From UBA3941 sp035647175 (lineage in GTDB: Bacteria; Bacillota; Clostridia; Caldicoprobacterales; UBA3941), in assembly GCA_035647175.1 (NCBI GenBank), contig DASRNX010000119.1, forward strand, positions 1 through 6,163: 6,163 nucleotides of DNA. The letters are read 5' to 3'. This document shows positions 1 to 5,752 of this stretch, piece after piece. The position numbers were made by a program, and so were the translations under genes. The number at the start of each line of letters is the position of its first letter. Position 1 is the first letter of the stretch. The notes below the pieces were generated by a model. The model was not told the origin of the DNA. It saw nothing but the letters and a program-made list of their open reading frames with translations, and did not search any database.

Positions 1-2
1 AG

Positions 3-1931
3 GCAATTGTCGGCAAGAAGGTCATTCTGCCGCTGGTGAATAAGGAAATCCCGGTCGTTGCCGATGACTATGCCGAAATGGAATTTGGCACCGGCTGTGT
101 CAAGATGACGCCCGCCCACGACCCCAACGACTTTGAGGTGGGCCTAAGGCACGACTTAGAGCAGCTTAGGGTTATGGATGATGCCGGGGTCATGAACGAA
201 CATGCGGCTAAATATAAGGGCCTTGATAGATACGATGCCAGGGAGCGGATTGTAAATGATCTAAAAGATCAGGGACTATTAGCCAAGGTAGAGGATCACA
301 GCCATAATGTAGGGCATTGCTACAGGTGCGATACCGTAGTTGAACCTATCATATCCAAGCAATGGTTCGTAAAGATGGAACCCTTAGCTAAACCCGCTAT
401 CGAGGCTGTCAGGGACGGACGGGTAAAGTTCATCCCGGAAAGATACGACAAGACCTATTTTAATTGGATGGAAAACATCAGGGACTGGTGCATATCAAGG
501 CAGCTCTGGTGGGGGCACCGCATACCCGCCTACTACTGCAAGGACTGCCATGAGACCATAGTAGCCAGGGATATACCCGATAAATGCACGAGATGCGGCA
601 GCGAGAATCTAAAGCAGGATGAGGACGTTTTAGATACGTGGTTCAGCTCGGCCCTTTGGCCTTTTTCCACCCTGGGCTGGCCAGATAAAACGGAGGACTT
701 GGATTACTTCTATCCCACCAGCGTTCTGGTAACGGCCTACGACATAATCTTTTTCTGGGTAGCCAGGATGATATTTTCAGGAATAGAGCACATGGGGGAA
801 ATTCCCTTCCACCATGTATTCATCCACGGCATTGTCAGGGATTCCGAGGGCAAAAAGATGAGCAAATCTCTAGGTAACGGCATAGACCCCTTAGAGGTAA
901 TCCATGAATACGGTGCCGATGCCCTAAGGCTCAGCTTGGTAACTGGAAATTCACCCGGAAACGATATGAGGTTTTACACGGAAAGGGTAGAGGCCTCCAG
1001 AAACTTTGCCAATAAGATATGGAACGCCTCCAGGTTTATAATGATGAACCTTAAGGATACCGAACCTAAAAAGCCCCATAGGGAGGAGCTGGAACTGCCC
1101 GACAGGTGGATAATCAGCAAATATAATCGTCTGGTTAAGGAAGTAACGGAAAACCTTGAAAAGTATGAGCTGGGGATCGCAGTTCAGAAGCTCTATGACT
1201 TTATTTGGAATGAATTCTGCGATTGGCATATAGAACTTGCGAAGCCCAGGCTATATGAAGAGGAGGGCAGGCAGCGGGAGACGGCGTTGTACACCCTGAC
1301 CTATGTACTGTCCAACACCCTAAAGCTGTTGCATCCCTTTATGCCCTTCATAACCGAGGAGATATGGCAGCACCTGCCCCACGAGGGGGAGAGCATTATG
1401 ATATCCCCATGGCCGGAGTTTGATTTAGGCGAAACGGACGAAGAGGCGGAGGAGCAGATGGAGGCCATAATGAACGCCATCAGGAGCATAAGAAACGTCA
1501 GAGCAGAGATGGATGTTCCTCCATCCCAAAGGGCCCAGGTAATTATTTTACCCTCAGAAGGATACGGGGAGGTATTCCACAAAGGAAAAATGTATTTTGA
1601 AAGGCTCGCCTACGCATCCAAGGTAGTTATAGGCGATAGCGAAGATGATATCCCAAAAAACAGCGTTTCGGCGGTTGCCGACAAAGCCCAGCTCTATATG
1701 CCCCTTGAGGACTTGGTGGATTTTAACAAGGAAATGGAAAGGCTACGCAAGGAAAGCGATAACCTAAAGAAGGAGATCGCCAGGGCTGGAGGAAAGCTGG
1801 CCAATGAAAACTTCGTAAAGAAAGCGCCCCCTGCAGTTGTAGAAGAGGAGAGGCAAAAGCTGGAGAAGTATCATGAGATGATGGAAAAAGTAGCGGAGAG
1901 AATGGATGCTCTAAATAAAATGATGGAATAA
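3..1931 (+). CDS. valS: Valyl-tRNA synthetase, C-terminal 642 residues (5' end cut by window edge)
   Basis: Class Ia aminoacyl-tRNA synthetase that charges tRNA-Val with valine in the cytoplasm. The reading frame is open from base 3, so the gene starts upstream of the window. Bacterial ValRS is usually about 880 aa, so roughly 240 residues, including the HIGH motif, are missing. Numbering from base 3, residues 29-47 (GTGCVKMTPAHDPNDFEVG) are the signature of the CP1 editing domain that clears mischarged tRNA. Residues 162-178 (WCISRQLWWGHRIP region) belong to the catalytic core. Cys179/Cys182 and Cys195/Cys198 form a probable zinc ribbon. DTWFSS is at 211-216 and KMSKS at 285-289. The anticodon-binding helical domain starts near residue 367 (DRWIISKYN). 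Residues about 570-642 form the charged C-terminal coiled coil typical of ValRS (a tRNA-binding arm). I see no frameshift or lost key residue. folC follows immediately, an arrangement common in Firmicutes. Confidence 0.98.
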   Translation, partial: AIVGKKVILPLVNKEIPVVADDYAEMEFGTGCVKMTPAHDPNDFEVGLRHDLEQLRVMDDAGVMNEHAAKYKGLDRYDARERIVNDLKDQGLLAKVEDHSHNVGHCYRCDTVVEPIISKQWFVKMEPLAKPAIEAVRDGRVKFIPERYDKTYFNWMENIRDWCISRQLWWGHRIPAYYCKDCHETIVARDIPDKCTRCGSENLKQDEDVLDTWFSSALWPFSTLGWPDKTEDLDYFYPTSVLVTAYDIIFFWVARMIFSGIEHMGEIPFHHVFIHGIVRDSEGKKMSKSLGNGIDPLEVIHEYGADALRLSLVTGNSPGNDMRFYTERVEASRNFANKIWNASRFIMMNLKDTEPKKPHREELELPDRWIISKYNRLVKEVTENLEKYELGIAVQKLYDFIWNEFCDWHIELAKPRLYEEEGRQRETALYTLTYVLSNTLKLLHPFMPFITEEIWQHLPHEGESIMISPWPEFDLGETDEEAEEQMEAIMNAIRSIRNVRAEMDVPPSQRAQVIILPSEGYGEVFHKGKMYFERLAYASKVVIGDSEDDIPKNSVSAVADKAQLYMPLEDLVDFNKEMERLRKESDNLKKEIARAGGKLANENFVKKAPPAVVEEERQKLEKYHEMMEKVAERMDALNKMME

Positions 1932-1942
1932 GGGTGGGTGGA
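1930..1942 (+). promoter_or_regulatory. Ribosome binding site of folC (decides the start)
   Basis: A G-rich stretch, AAGGGTGGGTGG, overlaps the valS stop codon and lies about 9-12 bases before the ATG at 1952. It contains the alternative GTG start (1934), which would have no SD of its own at proper spacing. This favours the ATG and suggests that ribosomes finishing valS can reinitiate on folC. Confidence 0.6.
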
Positions 1943-1951
1943 TTTATATAT

Positions 1952-3256
1952 ATGAACTACGATGAGGCACTTCAGTATATACATGGGACATATAAATTTG
2001 GCTCTAAGTTGGGCCTTGAAAATATCAAGGATCTGCTGGGCAGGCTTGGTGACCCGCAAAGACAATTTAAAATTATCCATGTAGCCGGTACCAATGGGAA
2101 GGGCTCCGTTACCTCTATGATAACCAATATCCTACACGAGACCGGCTACAAGGTGGGGATGTTTATATCCCCTTACCTTGAGAACTTTACCGAGAGGATA
2201 CAGGTAAACCTTGAGGAAATTCCCAGAAACGATTTAGCTACAGCCACCCAAAGGGTCAGGGAGAAGGTAGGGGAGATGGTTGCGTCCGGCAGCAATCACC
2301 CCACAGAATTTGAAATAGTTACCGCCATCGGATTTCTTTACTTCGCCCGGCAAAACATCGATATAGCGGTTGTGGAGGTGGGTCTCGGGGGTCGATTTGA
2401 CGCTACCAACATAATTGATGAGCCGCTGCTATCGGTAATTACCTCCATCGGCTTTGACCATGTGGCTATACTGGGCAGCACCTTGGGCGAGATTGCCTTT
2501 GAAAAGGCGGGGATAATAAAACCCGGCAGACCGGTGGTAAGTTACCCCCAGCTGGAGGAAGCATCTACGGTTATCGATAAAGCGGCAAGGGATAGAAATG
2601 CCCCTTACTATGAGGTTGACGGCCATCAAATTGATGTAAAAAAAGCAACCCTACATGAGAATGTATTCGATTTCAGATACGGGGATGAATTATATAAGGA
2701 TTTAAGATTGAATCTCATTGGGGAACATCAACTCTTAAACGCTGCTACAGCCCTGACAGCCATAGAAGTTGTGAAAGGGCTTGGCTTACAGGTTTCTAAA
2801 AGGGCCGTATCAGAAGGCCTTTCCAAAACAAGGTGGCCCGGCCGCCTGGAAAAGATTAATGACAATCCGATTATTATCATAGACGGTGCCCACAATGTAG
2901 CCGGCGCCGACGCCCTGGCCCATACCATCGGCACTTACTTTGCCCATGAGGATATTACCCTAATATTGGGTGTATTGGGGGACAAGGAAGTAGACGCCAT
3001 AATAAATAGAGTATGCCCACTGGCTGATACCGTCATCACAACAAGGCCCGATAACCCGAGGGCTATGGATCCCGAAGAGCTGGGTCAAAAAGCTTTGATC
3101 TATAATGATAAGGTCATAGTGGAACCCGACATTATAGGCGCTATCCAAAAGGGAATGGATATAGCGACCAAGCAAGGGTTGATCCTAATATGCGGTTCCC
3201 TTTACCTAGTAGGGACCGCCCGGAAATATATTAAGGGTATGGATAAAAAGGAATGA
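1952..3256 (+). CDS. folC: Bifunctional dihydrofolate synthase / folylpolyglutamate synthase
   Basis: Mur-ligase-family ATP-dependent enzyme that adds glutamate to dihydropteroate and/or to the tail of reduced folates; cytoplasmic. The ATG at 1952 gives 434 aa, normal for FolC. The P-loop GTNGKGS is at residues 46-52, SPYLENFTERIQVN at 73-86, PTEFE at 117-121, EVGLGGRFDATN at 142-153 and SIGFDHVAILG at 165-175. Lys185 in the FEKAGIIK segment is at the position of the modified (carbamylated) lysine of the family. WPGRLE is at 295-300 and the C-terminal-domain motif DGAHN at 311-315. An in-frame GTG at 1934 would add six residues, but it lies inside the G-rich SD. The ATG at 1952 with MNYDEALQYIHGTYKFGSKLGLENI matches how family members begin. 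The gene starts 20 bases after valS stops, so co-transcription and probably translational coupling are expected. Whether it has both activities or only FPGS cannot be decided here. Confidence 0.97.
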   Translation: MNYDEALQYIHGTYKFGSKLGLENIKDLLGRLGDPQRQFKIIHVAGTNGKGSVTSMITNILHETGYKVGMFISPYLENFTERIQVNLEEIPRNDLATATQRVREKVGEMVASGSNHPTEFEIVTAIGFLYFARQNIDIAVVEVGLGGRFDATNIIDEPLLSVITSIGFDHVAILGSTLGEIAFEKAGIIKPGRPVVSYPQLEEASTVIDKAARDRNAPYYEVDGHQIDVKKATLHENVFDFRYGDELYKDLRLNLIGEHQLLNAATALTAIEVVKGLGLQVSKRAVSEGLSKTRWPGRLEKINDNPIIIIDGAHNVAGADALAHTIGTYFAHEDITLILGVLGDKEVDAIINRVCPLADTVITTRPDNPRAMDPEELGQKALIYNDKVIVEPDIIGAIQKGMDIATKQGLILICGSLYLVGTARKYIKGMDKKE

Positions 3257-3264
3257 GGATAAAG

Positions 3265-3296
3265 TGAAGTAAGAATAAAATGAAGTAAGAATAAGA
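3265..3296 (+). repeat. Two-copy 16-base tandem direct repeat downstream of folC
   Basis: TGAAGTAAGAATAA occurs at 3265-3278 and again at 3281-3294, a period of 16 bases. A weaker, degenerate relative (TGAGGATAAAG) begins at the folC stop codon itself (3254). The copies are purine-rich and not palindromic, so they do not look like a terminator. Function unknown; it may be simple replication slippage. Confidence 0.7.
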
Positions 3297-3330
3297 TAGG
3301 GATATAGAAAGAACCGATAGTGGTCTTCAT

Positions 3331-3488
3331 ATCGCTTCATCCGCATAGAATGTAATAGCTATTTGTGCGTGCAAATATGCCCTACTATGGGGAGGTATTA
3401 TACGATATCCTGATTGCAAAGTTCTAGTAGGGGATATTTGCCGCGGGACATATAGCCAATACCCGATAGATGGGAAGATGAAGCGATG
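3331..3488. repeat. Large imperfect inverted repeat (possible structured RNA leader or decayed mini-element)
   Basis: The outer arms ATCGCTTCATC (3331-3341) and GATGAAGCGAT (3477-3487) are perfect 11-base complements. The inner arms, 3371-3387 (GCAAATATGCCCTACTA) and 3425-3441 (TAGTAGGGGATATTTGC), match at 16 of 17 positions. Between them the arms match only in patches, for example GCTAT at 3358-3362 against ATAGC at 3452-3456. The apical loop is about 37 bases (3388-3424). As RNA this would fold into one long interrupted hairpin whose base covers the start codon of the next gene. It matches no riboswitch class I can recall, and no target-site duplication is visible beside the outer arms. It could be a cis-regulatory leader, a small RNA, or a degraded MITE-like element. 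Confidence 0.65.
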
Positions 3489-3764
3489 GAAGTAAAACCT
3501 GAAGCATATGATAATGAGACATTGCTTGGGCTCTTGCAAGGTGCGTTCAAGGATTGGAAGAGGGCCCAAAACATATGTGTAAGGCAGGGAGATATATACA
3601 TAAGGCAAAACAGCTATTTTGACAACGCCGAAAACCTTAGGGATACATATCTTTCCCTTTTGAATGAGGCAAGAAAGAGGGATCTATCCCTATCCCGAGA
3701 GGAATTGATTAATTCTATATTGTATACAGAATCACCAAGAACAAGAAAGCAGCCTAAATTATAG
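3486..3764 (+). CDS. Small soluble protein, possibly DUF2508/YaaL-like
   Basis: Ninety-two residues, mostly helical and charged, with no signal peptide, membrane segment or Cys cluster. By eye, a helix near residues 12-30 (LLGLLQGAFKDWKRAQN) is followed by a second one at about 48-66 (AENLRDTYLSLLNEARKRDLSLS). The W-x-R, then Y-x-x-x-L-x-EA-(K/R)-x-R-x-L layout resembles Bacillus YaaL and the DUF2508 family (about 75-90 aa, function unknown). This is from memory, not from a search. ATG 3486 is the first possible start: the frame has a stop at 3453-3455 and no ATG, GTG or TTG between. The SD is weak (GGGAAG at 3472-3477, 8 bases before the ATG) and lies next to the right arm of the inverted repeat. 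An intrinsic terminator overlaps the 3' end, which supports a real, separately ended transcript. DUF2508 genes usually sit near recR, which is not the case here. Confidence 0.72.
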   Translation: MEVKPEAYDNETLLGLLQGAFKDWKRAQNICVRQGDIYIRQNSYFDNAENLRDTYLSLLNEARKRDLSLSREELINSILYTESPRTRKQPKL

Positions 3765-3785
3765 AACCGGAGGGCTGCTTTTATA
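3746..3785 (+). terminator. Intrinsic terminator overlapping the end of the small gene
   Basis: AAAGCAGCC (3746-3754) pairs with GGGCTGCTTT (3772-3781), with one bulged G and a loop of about 17 bases, followed by a short T-rich tail (TTTTATAG). The left arm is coding sequence of the 92-aa gene and its TAG stop (3762-3764) sits in the loop. Only four T's follow directly, so strength may be moderate. Confidence 0.7.
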
Positions 3786-3808
3786 GTACACATATTTGCT
3801 CTCCCCCA

Positions 3809-3814
3809 TATAAT
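3809..3814 (+). promoter_or_regulatory. Possible -10 box of the beta-propeller gene
   Basis: A perfect TATAAT lies 50 bases before the ATG at 3864, in the 99-base gap after a terminator, where a promoter is needed. No convincing -35 hexamer sits 16-18 bases upstream (the bases there read GTACAC) and there is no TG extension. This is only a positional candidate; a different sigma factor or an activator may be used. Confidence 0.3.
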
Positions 3815-3850
3815 GAAACTAGCCTGCTTTTAAGGGATACATTTATTCAT

Positions 3851-3858
3851 AGGGGAGG
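3851..3858 (+). promoter_or_regulatory. Strong ribosome binding site of the beta-propeller gene
   Basis: AGGGGAGG with a 5-base spacer to ATG 3864. It is the strongest SD among the plus-strand genes here and suggests efficient translation. Confidence 0.8.
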
Positions 3859-3863
3859 TCATT

Positions 3864-4784
3864 ATGGATTATAAACCCGTGGTAGCAGTAGCTAATACCG
3901 ATGATAGCAGCATTTCCGTTATAGACCCTATTGCCTGGGAAGAGATGAAGCGAATACAGCTTCCGCCAAATTCCGGACCATACGATTTAATCAAACTGGG
4001 GTCCTGCCAAAGGATCTTGGTGAGTTTAACCTATGCCGATGCACTAGCCTATGTTGATTTGAAAAAGGGTAATGTGCTGGAAATTATGGCAATAGGGAGG
4101 CGTCCATGCCACCTTATATACGATGAAACCCAAAACCTAGCCTTTATTACAAATAGCGATACGGATACCGTATCTATGGTATCCATAGTACCGGAAGAAA
4201 AGATGAGACTTTTGGGCCAGATTAAGGTTGGCTCCATGCCCCTAGGTATAGATATTAGCCCCGTATCTGGGGATATAGCCGTAGCAAATTTTAATACGAA
4301 CGATATAACCGTAATAAGCGCCCATGGTTTTCTAGTAAAGACATGCATAAAACTGAAACAAAATCCGGTGGGGGTAAGATATTCCCCGCGGAGGAATAAA
4401 CTGTATATAACCTGTATATCCATTGTAAACGATAATGATGCCGGGAGCATAGTAGTGGTTGATGCAAACAGTTGTATGGTGTTATATGAAATTGCGCTGC
4501 GGGATCTCCCCGGACAGCTTTATATAACCGGCGACGATAGGTATGCATTGGTTGCCTCAATGGGTATGGGGGGACTTGAAATAATCGACATATGCAAAAG
4601 AAAAGCATTACTGAAGGTGTCTACCAACGGGATGACACATGGGATGGCATTGGATAACAACGAAAAGTACGTATATGTTACAAATCCCGATGATGATTCT
4701 ATATCCAAAGTAGACTGGAGATTGGGGAAAAGAATGGCTACCATGGTGGTGGGCAAGGAGCCAAACGGTATCGTCTTCGTATGA
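3864..4784 (+). CDS. YVTN/YncE-type seven-bladed beta-propeller protein, cytoplasmic
   Basis: The 306 residues can be divided into seven blades of 38-47 aa: about 5-45, 50-87, 91-133, 137-174, 178-224, 227-265 and 268-306. Each blade opens with a short hydrophobic strand plus an Asn/Asp-rich turn. Most continue with an (I/V)-x-V-(I/V)-D-like strand and close with a G-x-x-P-x-G-(I/V/L) segment. The last blade carries the classic YVYVTNPDDDSIS form (269-281) and closes with VGKEPNGIVF. There is no signal peptide or lipobox, so the protein should stay in the cytoplasm, unlike many YVTN proteins, which are exported. The family includes surface, periplasmic and substrate-binding propellers of varied role, so I assign no reaction. 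Start: the strong SD AGGGGAGG (3851-3858) lies 5 bases before the ATG. The gene appears monocistronic, preceded by a terminator and converging with the next gene. Confidence 0.88.
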   Translation: MDYKPVVAVANTDDSSISVIDPIAWEEMKRIQLPPNSGPYDLIKLGSCQRILVSLTYADALAYVDLKKGNVLEIMAIGRRPCHLIYDETQNLAFITNSDTDTVSMVSIVPEEKMRLLGQIKVGSMPLGIDISPVSGDIAVANFNTNDITVISAHGFLVKTCIKLKQNPVGVRYSPRRNKLYITCISIVNDNDAGSIVVVDANSCMVLYEIALRDLPGQLYITGDDRYALVASMGMGGLEIIDICKRKALLKVSTNGMTHGMALDNNEKYVYVTNPDDDSISKVDWRLGKRMATMVVGKEPNGIVFV

Positions 4785-4794
4785 GGTCCTAGCA

Positions 4795-5316
4795 TTAGAT
4801 CAGACGGTCAACGATGGCTTTAAACACTTCAGGAGCCCTGCACCTCCAGTTTTCACATATTTCCTTTGCCTGGCTGCTGCTGGGTACGTTCAGCTTAAGT
4901 TCCATGAGGAGGATATCCTTTTCCGTAACCTTACAGATGATCTCATATTGATTATGGTCTATCTTCCTGTAATCGGCGATTATTTGGCTTTCGCCCTTTA
5001 AAAGGTCCCGATTTTTTTCCGCATAGGATTCAATAGCATTTCGGAGGATGGGGGAAACCCTCTTTCTAAAGAAGGATAGTGTCTCACTCCCCTTTGCCGT
5101 TATGCTAAAAAACTGGGAATTACCCGTCTCCATATTATCTACAAGGCCGCTGGACGTAAGTTCTATAATATACTGTTGGAGATCAAAGTAATTTATAATA
5201 TTATTCTCTATAAAGAAGCGGGTAATCTGCCCGTTGGTAAGGGGTATACCCAGGCAACCTAAAAAGTATAGGATGGATAGTTTTTCGTCCGCCAAGACGT
5301 TCATATTGTCGATCAT
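4795..5316 (-). CDS. DUF4364 family winged-helix protein
   Basis: A 173-aa soluble protein. Residues about 8-60 (LADEKLSILYFLGCLGIPLTNGQITRFFIENNIINYFDLQQYIIELTSSGLV) match the pattern I know for DUF4364 proteins of Clostridia: an N-terminal helix, then a PLTNGQIT-F helix-turn-helix and a recognition helix (DLQQYIIELTSSGLV). A beta wing follows (61-75, ending FFSITAKG), as in PadR/MarR-like folds. The C-terminal part (about 76-173) has a helix with FFRKRVSP, then strands (YEIICKV, ILLMELKLNVP) and a final helix, possibly for dimerisation or ligand sensing. I infer DNA binding from the fold; the targets are unknown. The start is ATG at 5316, supported by the SD TGAGGTGA (minus strand, 5321-5328) with a short spacer. 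The 3' end faces the propeller gene with 10 bases between the stops. The divergent upstream neighbour is a lipoprotein gene, a common layout for a local regulator. Confidence 0.88.
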   Translation of the reverse strand: MIDNMNVLADEKLSILYFLGCLGIPLTNGQITRFFIENNIINYFDLQQYIIELTSSGLVDNMETGNSQFFSITAKGSETLSFFRKRVSPILRNAIESYAEKNRDLLKGESQIIADYRKIDHNQYEIICKVTEKDILLMELKLNVPSSSQAKEICENWRCRAPEVFKAIVDRLI

Positions 5317-5376
5317 AATTTCACCTCATAAGGGACCGTCACAAATCTTTGGAAAGCTGCAATATTTTACTCAAAC

Positions 5377-5404
5377 ATTATAACGATTATAGCACAAATC
5401 GCAA
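5377..5404 (-). promoter_or_regulatory. Sigma-A-type promoter(s) of the DUF4364 gene
   Basis: On the minus strand, TTGCGA (5404-5399), a 16-base spacer and TATAAT (5382-5377) make one good promoter. A second TATAAT at 5391-5386 has an extended TG-C before it (TGCTATAAT, 5394-5386) and could act alone. Both lie about 60-75 bases upstream of the ATG at 5316. The two overlapping -10 boxes are clear; which one is used is not. Confidence 0.6.
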
Positions 5405-5618
5405 AGGGCAGAAAGAGGATATTCTGCGCCTAATACACAATATTTGCTTATGGGACACCGTTCACCCCTTTTATCCACTAATTTGGTGGATTCTGAATAC
5501 TATTTGAGCAGAATATACGAGCTAAAAGGGATTTTTTGTCCATAGCATTTTTTTGCTATTTTTGATAATATTGTTCATAGATAGTGTGTTATCATGTATA
5601 TTAGTTAAATAGTGCGTT

Positions 5619-5646
5619 TTGCCGGCCTATTATATTACTGTATGAT
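5619..5646 (+). promoter_or_regulatory. Candidate promoter of the lipoprotein gene
   Basis: TTGCCG (5619-5624), a 16-base spacer and TATGAT (5641-5646) lie about 100 bases before the chosen start. A second option is TGTTATCAT (5588-5596), an extended -10 with no clear -35. A sporulation sigma-E-like reading (TTCATA then CATGTATA, near 5574-5600) is only partial. All are weak. Confidence 0.3.
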
Positions 5647-5752
5647 AAAGGTAATGAGTTATAGAAAAACAGTACGCATGGGCCGGGAAGACAAAGTTTT
5701 AAGAACAAATCTATATGCGAAAATGCAAGATATTAAACGAAAGAGGATGGAT

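Larger units (their letters stand above)
5317..5752. other. 436-base divergent intergenic region, AT-rich, with several small inverted repeats
   Basis: I see no convincing gene in this stretch between the minus-strand DUF4364 gene and the plus-strand lipoprotein gene. It holds the DUF4364 promoter and three short hairpins. The first is GCAGAA/TTCTGC (5409-5414 with 5422-5427), extendable by AGG/CCT past one bulge. The second is ATCCAC/GTGGAT (5473-5478 with 5486-5491). The third is ATAGCA/TGCTAT (5542-5547 with 5554-5559), followed by TTTT. ATATTCTGC (5419-5427) recurs inverted as GCAGAATAT (5508-5516). These could be operator sites or leader RNA structure for either gene. Confidence 0.5.

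Noticed and set aside
1934..1951. GTG at 1934 as the folC start.
   Set aside because: It lies inside the G-rich SD sequence and would have no SD of its own; ATG 1952 matches the usual FolC N-terminus.
3365..3427. A short plus-strand ORF inside the inverted repeat (GTG 3365 or ATG 3377 to TAG 3425), reading MPYYGEVLYDILIAKF from the ATG.
   Set aside because: It is only 16-20 codons, has no SD and sits within the repeat arms and loop; a leader peptide cannot be excluded but nothing supports it.
3411..3436. GCAAAG followed by a G-rich stretch, recalling part of a c-di-GMP-I (GEMM) riboswitch.
   Set aside because: The GNRA tetraloop/receptor layout and the rest of the conserved core are absent.
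3456..3485. Ten plausible-looking sense codons directly upstream of the 92-aa gene (PIPDRWEDEA), suggesting a longer protein or an upstream pseudogene piece.
   Set aside because: They are bounded by an in-frame TAG at 3453 and contain no start codon; the neighbouring frames do not join into a recognisable protein.
4049..4795. Open frames of about 90-130 codons on the minus strand opposite the propeller gene, and similar ones opposite valS and folC.
   Set aside because: No SD and no recognisable protein pattern; they are antisense shadows of well-supported genes.
5461..5500. Hairpin ATCCAC/GTGGAT and nearby sequence as a possible T-box leader.
   Set aside because: No T-box consensus motif and no specifier-loop structure, and the downstream gene is not amino-acid related.
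5642..5752. Longer lipoprotein start at ATG 5642 or 5654 (N-terminus MIKVMSYRKTV).
   Set aside because: These lack a proper SD and would put a basic extension of about 35 residues before the lipoprotein signal; 5753 has a good SD and a normal signal length.
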